A DNA stretch of 64,000 nucleotides from CBFHWU01 sp965659665. Lineage in GTDB: Bacteria; Bacteroidota; Bacteroidia; Flavobacteriales; Flavobacteriaceae. Every line of letters begins with the position of its first letter. The first letter of the stretch is position 1. Below, in pieces: positions 17,768 through 25,858 of this stretch. A program made the position numbers and the translations under genes. The stretch is taken from positions 1 to 64,000 of the forward strand of contig CBFHWU010000002.1 in the NCBI GenBank assembly GCA_965659665.1. The letters are read 5' to 3'. The notes beneath the pieces were generated by a model that did not search any database, was not told the origin of the DNA, and worked only from the letters and a program-made list of their open reading frames with translations.

Positions 17768-18754
17768 TTAAAATAAATTTGCTTTAAGCTTTAACCCAGT
17801 ATTTTGATCGAACCCGAACATCAAGTTCATGTTTTCAACTGCCTGACCAGAGGCACCTTTTAATAAGTTGTCAATAATACTTGTGACTAATAATTGATTT
17901 TTGTGTTGGTGTATATGCAACACACAATTGTTGGTGTTGACCACTTGTTTTAAAAAAATCTCATTTTTTGACACAAAAGTGAAGGGACTTGTTTGATAAA
18001 AATGAGTATACATTTGATAAGCGTCTTCTAATGATCCTTCATATTCGGTGTATGAAGTAGCAAAAATTCCTCTTGAAAAATTTCCTCGTATTGGCATAAA
18101 GTTTAACTCTATTTCAGAGCCTTGCAACGATTCTAATGTTTCTCCAATTTCTCCGAGGTGTTGGTGGGTAAAAGGTTTGTACCACGAAACATTGTTATTT
18201 CTCCAACTAAAGTGTGAGGTAGCCGAAGGCTTTATACCCGCACCTGTACTCCCCGTTATGGCATTGATATGAACGGAGTTTTTAAGTTGATTATTTGAAG
18301 CTAAAGGAAGTAAAGCCAATTGAATTGCTGTGGCAAAACAACCTGGGTTGGCAATTGCCTGGGCAGATTTAATAGCTAATTTTTGATATTCAGGCAATCC
18401 ATAAACAAATGATTTACCCATGTAGATATGATCGGAATTAAGCCTAAAATCAGTACTAAGATCAATGATTTTTGTATTATCGTTAAAAACATTTTCATGT
18501 AAAAACGTCCCAGAATTTCCATGCCCTAAACACAAAAAAAGGACGTCAATATCAGGATTTATTTCTTGGGTAAAAATCATGTCAGATTTTCCTAATAAAT
18601 CAGGATGAGAACGGTATAATTTTTCAGTTGCCTGTGTGGTACTATACACAAAATCAAGGGTAACGTTCGGATGATCAAGCAATAATCGAAGTAATTCACC
18701 ACCTGTATATCCAGATCCTCCGATTACTCCAACCGAAATTTTATTTGTTGACAT
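17768..18754 (-). CDS. argC: N-acyl-gamma-glutamyl-phosphate reductase
   Basis: 328-aa NADP-dependent enzyme making the N-acylglutamate semialdehyde. The Rossmann motif GVIGGSGYTGGELLRLL starts at residue 8, and the catalytic cysteine is in ANPGCFATAIQLAL (about residue 138). A GSTGAGIKP and a PIRGNFSRGI follow. It overlaps argG by 14 bp and precedes proC by 4 nt. Confidence 0.95.
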   Translation of the reverse strand: MSTNKISVGVIGGSGYTGGELLRLLLDHPNVTLDFVYSTTQATEKLYRSHPDLLGKSDMIFTQEINPDIDVLFLCLGHGNSGTFLHENVFNDNTKIIDLSTDFRLNSDHIYMGKSFVYGLPEYQKLAIKSAQAIANPGCFATAIQLALLPLASNNQLKNSVHINAITGSTGAGIKPSATSHFSWRNNNVSWYKPFTHQHLGEIGETLESLQGSEIELNFMPIRGNFSRGIFATSYTEYEGSLEDAYQMYTHFYQTSPFTFVSKNEIFLKQVVNTNNCVLHIHQHKNQLLVTSIIDNLLKGASGQAVENMNLMFGFDQNTGLKLKANLF

Positions 18755-19919
18755 GGTTGTAAATTTTAGTTGCGTTTGCAGTAATTTTTATAAATCCTTT
18801 AGCTTCTTCAGCCGTCCAAGCATTGTTAATTTCTCCATAGGTTCCAAAACTGTTGTCCATTAAATCGTTCTCTGATTCAATCCCATCCAAGATAAATCGA
18901 TAAGGTTTTAGTGTGACGAAAACAGTTCCGTTTACCGTTCGTTGACTGCTGCTGAAAAATTGTTCAATATCACGCATAACAGGTTCAAGATATTGCCCTT
19001 CGTGGAGTTGCATCCCGTAAAAATTAGCCATATTTTCTTTTTGGAATTGTTGCCATTTGCTCAAAGTATGTTTTTCGAGCAGATGATGAGCTTTGATAAT
19101 GAGTAATGCTGCAGCTGCTTCAAAGCCTATTCTTCCTTTAATTCCTATAATTGTATCACCAACATGTATGTCTCTTCCAATAGCATAAGAAGATGCAAGG
19201 TGTTCAAGTCGCTCAATAGCTTCAACAGGGGGAAAGAATTGTTTATTAAGACCAATTAATTCTCCTTTTTTGAAATGTAAACTTATTTTTTCTGTTTCGT
19301 TTTTGGTGGGCTGATTTGGATAGGCTTTTTCGGGAAGCGGGTAACGAGAGGTTAGTGTTTCACTGCCTCCAACACTGGTTCCCCACAAGCCTTTATTGAT
19401 AGAATATTGTGCTTTTTCCCATGACCAACCAATGCCATGCGTCTGTAAAAATTCAATTTCTTCTTCTCTAGTAATTTTTTGATCCCGAATGGGGGTAATA
19501 ATTTCTATCGTAGGAACCATGATTTGAAATATCATATCAAATCGAACTTGGTCATTTCCAGCTCCTGTGCTTCCATGAGCAATGGCATCAGCTTTATGTG
19601 TTTTAACATATTCTGCAATTGCTACTGCTTGTATGATTCGTTCTGCGCTCACCGATAGGGGGTAGGTATTGTTTTTGAGCACATTGCCGTAAATAAGAAA
19701 TTTTACGATTTGATCATAAAACTTTTGCACCGCATTTATGGGAGTATATGAGGCTGCACCCAATGCCATTGCTCTATCTTTAAGAATTTGTGTTTCTTTG
19801 GCATCAAATCCTCCAGTGTTAACACTCACGGCATGTACTTCGTGCCCTTTTTGGGTTAATGATTTTATGCAATAAGAGGTATCTAACCCCCCGCTATAGG
19901 CTAATACTATTTTTTTCAT
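18741..19919 (-). CDS. argG: Argininosuccinate synthase
   Basis: 392-aa ATP-dependent ligase joining citrulline and aspartate. The N-terminal PP-loop ATP motif is VLAYSGGLDTSYCI (residues 5-18), and HGSTGAGNDQVRFD is the typical second motif. The WG(T/R)SVGGSET segment is also present. It overlaps the GNAT gene upstream by 4 bp and argC downstream by 14 bp. Confidence 0.96.
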   Translation of the reverse strand: MKKIVLAYSGGLDTSYCIKSLTQKGHEVHAVSVNTGGFDAKETQILKDRAMALGAASYTPINAVQKFYDQIVKFLIYGNVLKNNTYPLSVSAERIIQAVAIAEYVKTHKADAIAHGSTGAGNDQVRFDMIFQIMVPTIEIITPIRDQKITREEEIEFLQTHGIGWSWEKAQYSINKGLWGTSVGGSETLTSRYPLPEKAYPNQPTKNETEKISLHFKKGELIGLNKQFFPPVEAIERLEHLASSYAIGRDIHVGDTIIGIKGRIGFEAAAALLIIKAHHLLEKHTLSKWQQFQKENMANFYGMQLHEGQYLEPVMRDIEQFFSSSQRTVNGTVFVTLKPYRFILDGIESENDLMDNSFGTYGEINNAWTAEEAKGFIKITANATKIYNHVNK

Positions 19920-20533
19920 GCTTCTTTATTTTTTAAAAACAAAGCTACTTTAATGTTTTTAAGTCGTTGAAGTACAGAATTATTATAAGGGATGGATGTA
20001 CTATTTGTAGCTGCTTTTGGGTCGTGCAACATCCCCGTGCATAAGCACATTTTTTTTTCTGTTCGTGTCAGAATATCATAATTTTTACACGTTTGACATC
20101 CTTTCCAAAATTCGGGATCATCGGTAAGTTCAGAAAATGTAACGGGCTTGTACCCCAACGCATAGTTGATTTTCATCACTGCTAAGCCCGTTGTGATACC
20201 AAATATTTTGGCTTCAGGATATTTTTCTTTTGAATAGGAAAAAATCTTATTCTTAATGGATTTGGCTAGACCTCTCCCTCGGTACTTAGGATCAACAATG
20301 AGACCTGAATGTGCCACATATTTATGATGCCCCCATACTTCGATATAACAAAAACCCGCAAATAGTTCACCATCTAAGGCAATAATTGCGTTTTTATTTT
20401 CCATTTTTTTAGTGATGTATTCAGGTGTTCGACGAGCTATTCCCGTCCCTCGTATTTTGGCAGAGGAAGAGATGGTATCAGATATAATTCTCGCATATCT
20501 AACGTGAGAACGATTGGCTATGACAATTTGCAT
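19916..20533 (-). CDS. GNAT acyltransferase heading the arginine operon; candidate N-acylglutamate synthase
   Basis: 205-aa GNAT-fold protein. The acyl-CoA pyrophosphate loop is seen as DPKYRGRGLAKSI near residues 93-105, after the usual beta4 strand. A Cys cluster, GCQTCKNYD...MCLCTG, lies at about 149-173 and could bind a metal. It is the first gene of the arginine operon, overlapping argG by 4 bp. No argA or argJ is visible in the operon, so by context this is the best candidate for acylating glutamate, perhaps with succinyl-CoA. That role is inference; the fold and position are what the sequence shows. Confidence 0.8.
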   Translation of the reverse strand: MQIVIANRSHVRYARIISDTISSSAKIRGTGIARRTPEYITKKMENKNAIIALDGELFAGFCYIEVWGHHKYVAHSGLIVDPKYRGRGLAKSIKNKIFSYSKEKYPEAKIFGITTGLAVMKINYALGYKPVTFSELTDDPEFWKGCQTCKNYDILTRTEKKMCLCTGMLHDPKAATNSTSIPYNNSVLQRLKNIKVALFLKNKEA

Positions 20534-20610
20534 AGACTTTTAAATTAAATTAAAGTAAAATTAAAACGGATTTTTCGAAATCGGACTCACCTTGATCTCC
20601 TTACATAATG

Positions 20611-20636
20611 ACACACCCCAAGGGGCGGCGTGTGTT
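20611..20636 (-). promoter_or_regulatory. Hairpin in the 5' leader of the arginine operon
   Basis: An interrupted inverted repeat (outer ACACAC/GTGTGT at 20611-20616 and 20630-20635, inner CCC/GGG) with higher GC than its surroundings. It begins at the transcription start predicted from the minus-strand promoter, about 80-100 nt before the first gene. It could be a leader hairpin or an operator. No known riboswitch consensus was recognised. Confidence 0.45.
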
Positions 20637-20643
20637 GACAGAA

Positions 20644-20676
20644 AAAATATATATGACTGCATGTAACATGTCGCAA
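20644..20676 (-). promoter_or_regulatory. Candidate promoter of the arginine operon
   Basis: On the minus strand, TTTG at about 20677-20674 is followed after 22 nt by TATATTTT (20651-20644), seven of eight bases of the Bacteroidota -7 consensus TAnnTTTG. The predicted start is near 20637, giving a leader of about 100 nt before the GNAT gene. Confidence 0.45.
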
Positions 20677-20700
20677 ATATCTATAAAAAAAAATAATTAT

Positions 20701-20734
20701 TTGGTTTTATACCTCAAAGTATTCACTATTTTTG
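20701..20734 (+). promoter_or_regulatory. Candidate promoter of pabB
   Basis: TTG at 20701-20703 and TATTTTTG at 20727-20734 match the Flavobacterium -33/-7 pattern with a 23-nt spacer. Transcription would start near 20741, which fits a pabB start at 20758 or 20773 and rules out the longer reading frame beginning at 20608. It is divergent from the arginine promoter. Confidence 0.5.
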
Positions 20735-20772
20735 TTATATATCAAACACTTATCATATTGTTAAAGCGCTTT

Positions 20773-22062
20773 GTGAAAAAATTTCCCCTTACAAATACTG
20801 CTCATTTTTCGAGTCAACTATTGTGCTGGGTTAAAAAATTTGAAGTCCATTTGTGGTTAGATTCTAATCAATATCAGCATAAACATAGCACTTATGGAAG
20901 CATATTGGCCGCTGACCCTATGAGTGAAATCTCGTCTCCATCAACAGGTTCATTTGATATTTTAGAAAGGTATATTAAGTTAAAAAAAGATTGGTTGTTT
21001 GGGTACTTGAGTTACGATTTAAAAAATGATCTCGAAAACTTAGATTCCTCTAATGCTGATTCATTGAAGTTGCCTGAGATGTATTTTTTTCAACCCAAAA
21101 AAATATGGATTATTGAAAGTAATTGTGCCAGTGCTCATTATACGAATCAAGAAGATATTGAAAATGATTGGTTGGAAATTCAAAACACCCAACCTATTTC
21201 AGAGACTTCAACTTCATTAGAGTTGAAACCAAAATTCACCAAACAAGAATATTTAGATGCTGCACAGCAATTAATTCAGCATATTCACCGAGGGGATATT
21301 TATGAAGTGAATTTTTGTATGGAATGGTTCGCTGAACAATGTAAAATAGTCCCTTTATCGGTATACCAACAACTTAATAAAATATCTAAAACACCTTTTG
21401 CTGCTTATTTCAAAAAACGTGAGCATTATCTTATTTGTGCGTCTCCTGAGCGTTTTTTAAAAAAAACAAACACTCGTTTGATTTCTCAACCCATTAAAGG
21501 AACAGCAAAGAGAGACCCGGATGATGTCCTGGACAAATCGTATGCTTTTCAATTGGTCAATAATAATAAAGAAAGAGCTGAAAATATTATGATTACTGAT
21601 TTGGTTCGAAACGATTTGTCTCGTGTAGCTAAAAAGAGAACAGTACAAGTTTCAGAACTGTGTCATGTGTATCCGTTTGAGCAGGTACATCAAATGATCA
21701 CGACTATTGAAGCAGAGCTTGACTCCTCATTTGATGGGCTGGATGCCATCAAAGCTTGTTTTCCTATGGGTAGCATGACGGGCGCACCAAAAATTAAAGC
21801 GATGAAACTCATAGAAAACTATGAACAAAGCAAAAGAGGATTGTACAGTGGCTCGGTAGGTTATTTTACGCCTAAAGGAGATTTTGATTTTAATGTGGTA
21901 ATTAGAAGTATGATTTATAACGCAAAAAAAGAATATCTTTCCATTCAAGTTGGAAGTGCATTGACAGCTGCTGCAAATCCAATTGATGAATTTCAAGAAT
22001 GCCAACTAAAAGTAAAAGCTCTGAAAGAAGTACTCCGCTATCCGGCTCTAACTAAGGCCTAA
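20773..22062 (+). CDS. pabB: Aminodeoxychorismate synthase component I (PabB-like)
   Basis: About 429 aa, chorismate-binding enzyme of folate synthesis (4-amino-4-deoxychorismate formation with a PabA partner). The catalytic domain occupies the C-terminal 260 residues: SPERFL, PIKGTAKRDPDD, MITDLVRNDLSRV and GSMTGAPKIKAM. The tryptophan-binding motif of TrpE is not seen. The frame is open from an ATG at 20608, but the extra residues are unlike the family and the predicted promoter lies inside them. I therefore favour GTG at 20773 (VKKFPLTNT) or TTG at 20758. No pabA gene adjoins it. Confidence 0.87.
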   Translation: MKKFPLTNTAHFSSQLLCWVKKFEVHLWLDSNQYQHKHSTYGSILAADPMSEISSPSTGSFDILERYIKLKKDWLFGYLSYDLKNDLENLDSSNADSLKLPEMYFFQPKKIWIIESNCASAHYTNQEDIENDWLEIQNTQPISETSTSLELKPKFTKQEYLDAAQQLIQHIHRGDIYEVNFCMEWFAEQCKIVPLSVYQQLNKISKTPFAAYFKKREHYLICASPERFLKKTNTRLISQPIKGTAKRDPDDVLDKSYAFQLVNNNKERAENIMITDLVRNDLSRVAKKRTVQVSELCHVYPFEQVHQMITTIEAELDSSFDGLDAIKACFPMGSMTGAPKIKAMKLIENYEQSKRGLYSGSVGYFTPKGDFDFNVVIRSMIYNAKKEYLSIQVGSALTAAANPIDEFQECQLKVKALKEVLRYPALTKA

Positions 22063-22085
22063 AAAATTAGTTTTAAATTTAGAAA

Positions 22086-23363
22086 ATGCTACAAGAGTTT
22101 AAGCAAATCATTGACACTAAATTTCATTTTTTGAATAAGGCCCATGTTTTGGTAGCTGTCAGTGGCGGACTCGACAGTATGGTATTGTTGCACTTAATGA
22201 AATCGTTACAACTAAATATAATTGCTGCCCATTGCAATTTTGGCTTAAGAGGCCACGAAAGTGATGAAGATGCACATTTTGTAAGATCCTATTGCGAGAT
22301 GCATCGAATTCGTTGTTTTGTGAAGCAGTTCGATACGAAACACCCTAAAAATTCAATTCAAGTAGCTGCTCGAAATATTCGTTATCATTGGTTTGACAAA
22401 TTGTGTGACTCTCTTCAATTAGATTATATTGCAACTGCGCACCATAGTGACGATCATCTAGAAACGTTTTTGATTAATTTCACCCGAGGTTCTGGCTTGG
22501 GGGGGTTAAAAGGAATTCCGCTTCAAAATAGAAATATCGTTCGCCCCCTTTTATCATTTTCGAAAGCACAACTTCTTAATTTTGCCCAAACCCATAAGTT
22601 GGTTTGGCGTGAGGATTCGTCAAATGCCACTGATGATTATTTACGCAATTCGATTCGTCATCATGTCGTTCCTGCTTTAAAAGCTGTTGATCAAAAATCA
22701 TTTAACCAATCTTTACTATCCATCTCGTATTTAAATGATGCCCATCAAGCCCTCGAGAAACACATAAATGAGGTTAAAAGTACTGTTTTTAAACCCATTA
22801 AAAATGGACATAAAATCTCGTTAAAAAAACTTCGTAAATTATTTCCTTTGCGTTTCTGGGTTCATCAATTTTTTAACCCTTATGGATTTCATTATAAAGA
22901 AGTGATCAAGCTAACCAATAGTGAAAAGGGAAAACACATATTTTCTGGTACCCACCGATTAGAACAAACACAATATGGATTATTCTTGACCTTAAAAACG
23001 ACATTTGATCATACCGAACAATACGAAGTTTTTGAAGATGGAATAAAAGAACCTATTATTCTTGCTGTAGAATTAAATCCTCAAGAGGTAGATTTAAATG
23101 CTCATGTAGCCTTGTTGAATCCAAAAATGATTAAATTTCCACTCGTTTTGCGCCGTCACCAAAAGGGCGATCGATTTTTCCCTGTAGGGATGAAAGGATC
23201 AAAAAAAATTTCGAAGTATTTTAAAGATGAAAAAATGACTTCTGATGAAAAAATGGCACAATGGTTGCTCACTTGTGGGAATCAAGTGGTTTGGGTAGTG
23301 GGCAAACGAGTAGATAAAAGATATGCCTCGACAGTAACACCAATTAAAATTTCAATAAAATGA
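22086..23363 (+). CDS. tilS: tRNA(Ile)-lysidine synthetase
   Basis: 425-aa PP-loop ATPase that converts C34 of the CAU-anticodon tRNA-Ile to lysidine, letting it read AUA. The PP-loop motif SGGLDS is at residues 26-31, followed by AAHCNFGLRG and ATAHHSDDHLETFLIN, both typical. The C-terminal substrate domain (about 340-425) includes LRRHQKGDRFFPVGMKGSKKISKYFKDEK. Its stop overlaps the dsbD start by 4 bp, so the two are co-transcribed. Confidence 0.95.
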   Translation: MLQEFKQIIDTKFHFLNKAHVLVAVSGGLDSMVLLHLMKSLQLNIIAAHCNFGLRGHESDEDAHFVRSYCEMHRIRCFVKQFDTKHPKNSIQVAARNIRYHWFDKLCDSLQLDYIATAHHSDDHLETFLINFTRGSGLGGLKGIPLQNRNIVRPLLSFSKAQLLNFAQTHKLVWREDSSNATDDYLRNSIRHHVVPALKAVDQKSFNQSLLSISYLNDAHQALEKHINEVKSTVFKPIKNGHKISLKKLRKLFPLRFWVHQFFNPYGFHYKEVIKLTNSEKGKHIFSGTHRLEQTQYGLFLTLKTTFDHTEQYEVFEDGIKEPIILAVELNPQEVDLNAHVALLNPKMIKFPLVLRRHQKGDRFFPVGMKGSKKISKYFKDEKMTSDEKMAQWLLTCGNQVVWVVGKRVDKRYASTVTPIKISIK

Positions 23364-25342
23364 AACACCTACTTTATTTATTATTTCTTGTTTTTTCGTG
23401 GAACTCTTTGTCTCAAGAGGCAATAAGTTGGCAGACACAAGCACGAAAAACAGATTCGCTATCCTATGACATTGTGTTAAAAGCAACCATTGAACCTCAT
23501 TGGCATTTGTATGGCATAAATATGCCTGAATTTGGGCCTTTGCCTACGCAATTTGAATTTGAAAATGTTGAACTTGTTAATGATGTGCAGCACTCTGAAA
23601 TCATTAATGCATATGACCCCATTTTTGAAATGGAGTTGAATTATTTTGATGACTATGCCGAGTTTTATCAATCCATTAAACTCAAAAACCCTGACGATAC
23701 TTTTGTAAATATTAAGGTAACTTATCAAGCATGTGATGATAAAGTATGCATTTTTAGAGAAGAAACTCTAAAAGTAAGCTTGTCAGGTTCCTATGATCAA
23801 CAACCTAAAGAAGATTTAACATCATTTGATGACAAAACAACATATTCGCTTAAATTAGCCCTTAAAAACACTGAACTTCTCACAGCGACTAGTGAGTCTG
23901 ATCCTACAGCTGATGGATATTGGACCGTTTTTCTTTTAGGTTTTTTAGGGGGGCTTATCGCAATTCTTACGCCATGTGTTTTTCCGATGATCCCGCTTAC
24001 TGTATCCTTTTTTACCAAACAGTCAAGCGATCGAAAACAGGGATTGTCTCATGCGGTTTTATATGGGTTTTTTATTGTTTTAATTTATTTATTGCTCAGT
24101 ATTCCATTTCACTTTTTGGATTCGGTCAATCCTGAGCTTTTGAATACCATTTCTACCAATATGTGGTTGAATGTATTTTTCTTTTTGATATTCATGTTTT
24201 TTGCTTTTTCATTTTTTGGATATTATGAACTTACACTTCCCGCTTCTTGGGCCAATAAAATCGACTTTGCATCAAATAAATCTGGAGGAATTATTGGTAT
24301 TTTTTTAATGGCACTTACCTTGGCTATTGTTTCTTTTTCGTGTACAGGCCCTATTCTAGGATCTTTGTTGGTTGGTTCATTAAGTGCAGAAGGGGGTGCT
24401 GTGCAATTGAGTATGGGAATGACAGGTTTTGGATTGGCATTAGCCTTACCTTTTGCCTTTTTTGCTTGGTTTCCTAATGCGTTAACGTTAATCCCTAAAT
24501 CAGGCCAATGGATGAATACCATTAAAGTGGTTTTAGGTTTTTTAGAGCTCGCATTGGCGCTTAAGTTTTTGTCTAATGCCGACTTGGTGAGTCACTGGGG
24601 AATCCTTAAAAGAGAAATATTACTGGGATTATGGGCGATGATTTTTTTGGCGCTTGCCTTGTATCTGTTCGGGGTATATCGTTTTCCTCACGAAACCAAA
24701 GAAAAAATTTCGAAAGGACGGTATGGATTTGCATTTCTAAGCTTTGCTTTTACGGTCTATCTACTCTCGGGGGTGCTTCCTTATCAAAACACTAATTTAA
24801 GTTTGCTGGCTGGTTTTCCTCCCCCTACATTTTACAGTATTTATGCTCAAAACTCGGATTGTCCTCTAGGCTTGGATTGTTACAAAGATTTTGAGGATGG
24901 ACGAATAGTTGCTGCTTTGCAGAACAAACCGATCCTATTGGATTTTACAGGGTGGGCGTGTGTCAATTGTCGAAAAGTAGAAGAAAATGTATGGAGTGAT
25001 CCTGAAATTTTTAAACTGATCAACGAAAATTTTGTTTTGATTTCCCTTTATGTTGATGATCGTAAAGCTTTGCCTGATAATGAGATATTTGATATTACAT
25101 ATGCTTCAGGAAGAGTTCGAACCATTGAAACAGTGGGTCAAAAATGGGCTGCATTTCAAGCCATTAATTTTCAATCCGTTGCACAACCACATTACATTTT
25201 GATGATGCCTGATGGCACTATATTAGCACCTGCTCAGCAATACACTGATATTGTTACATACAAATTATGGTTAAAACAAGGATTAAAAAATGTGCCTATT
25301 CAATCCTCAGAGCTCAGCTGGGAATACGAGCCAGAGAAGTAG
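23360..25342 (+). CDS. dsbD: Thiol:disulfide interchange protein DsbD
   Basis: 660-aa membrane protein that carries reducing power from cytoplasmic thioredoxin to the periplasm. A signal peptide (1-18) precedes an immunoglobulin-like N-terminal domain with TYQACDDKVC (121-130). Eight or so transmembrane helices (about 185-475) hold the paired cysteines in LTPCVFPMIPLT and FSCTGPILG. A C-terminal thioredoxin domain has WACVNCRK near residue 533. It overlaps tilS by 4 bp and runs 43 bp into the convergent flavin reductase gene. Confidence 0.95.
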   Translation: MKHLLYLLFLVFSWNSLSQEAISWQTQARKTDSLSYDIVLKATIEPHWHLYGINMPEFGPLPTQFEFENVELVNDVQHSEIINAYDPIFEMELNYFDDYAEFYQSIKLKNPDDTFVNIKVTYQACDDKVCIFREETLKVSLSGSYDQQPKEDLTSFDDKTTYSLKLALKNTELLTATSESDPTADGYWTVFLLGFLGGLIAILTPCVFPMIPLTVSFFTKQSSDRKQGLSHAVLYGFFIVLIYLLLSIPFHFLDSVNPELLNTISTNMWLNVFFFLIFMFFAFSFFGYYELTLPASWANKIDFASNKSGGIIGIFLMALTLAIVSFSCTGPILGSLLVGSLSAEGGAVQLSMGMTGFGLALALPFAFFAWFPNALTLIPKSGQWMNTIKVVLGFLELALALKFLSNADLVSHWGILKREILLGLWAMIFLALALYLFGVYRFPHETKEKISKGRYGFAFLSFAFTVYLLSGVLPYQNTNLSLLAGFPPPTFYSIYAQNSDCPLGLDCYKDFEDGRIVAALQNKPILLDFTGWACVNCRKVEENVWSDPEIFKLINENFVLISLYVDDRKALPDNEIFDITYASGRVRTIETVGQKWAAFQAINFQSVAQPHYILMMPDGTILAPAQQYTDIVTYKLWLKQGLKNVPIQSSELSWEYEPEK

Positions 25343-25779
25343 AGTAAGGGTAGTCCTCCGTTGATGGTTCCCGAATGTACTTGTCCGATATATATCCAAT
25401 GATCGCCACCTTCGTGACGCTCCGTTATATCTCCTTCAAGATAGGCGACCGAATCCTCAAATATTGGAGCTTTGGTATCGGGTAGAAGTTTAATGTTTTC
25501 AAAACGTTCATCAGCTCCTAGTTTGCTACTTGCAAAACGATTAGAGATGTCTTTTTGATGTTCAGTTAAAATATTTATTCCAAAAATAGCAGAAGACTGA
25601 AACGCAATATTGGAATGCGCCTCTTTTGCTAAACAGAATAAGATTAAAGGAGGATCTAACGAAACAGAAGTAAAAGAGTTGGCGGTAAATCCAATATTTT
25701 GAGTGCCATTTATGGTCGTAATTACAGTTATCCCTGTCGTAAATTGTCCACAAACAGAACGGAAAGTATTTTTATTCAT
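25300..25779 (-). CDS. Flavin reductase family protein
   Basis: 159-aa protein of the HpaC-like flavin:NAD(P)H reductase fold, which supplies reduced FMN or FAD to a monooxygenase or other acceptor. The start FRSVCGQFTTGITVITT and the segment GFTANSFTSVSLDPPLILFCL are the conserved FMN-binding regions; FGINILTEHQ and HRGGDHWIYIGQV-like residues follow. No partner oxygenase gene is nearby. The last 43 bp overlap the convergent dsbD gene. Confidence 0.88.
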   Translation of the reverse strand: MNKNTFRSVCGQFTTGITVITTINGTQNIGFTANSFTSVSLDPPLILFCLAKEAHSNIAFQSSAIFGINILTEHQKDISNRFASSKLGADERFENIKLLPDTKAPIFEDSVAYLEGDITERHEGGDHWIYIGQVHSGTINGGLPLLYFSGSYSQLSSED

Positions 25780-25858
25780 TACTGCAAATAAAGTTAATCT
25801 TTTATTAGAAATAAACTACTTCGATTTTTTTTTATAAATTTAGTTCAAACCTACGCAT

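Noticed and set aside
20608..20772. N-terminal extension of pabB
   Set aside because: Contains the predicted pabB promoter, is unlike the family, and overlaps the arginine leader.
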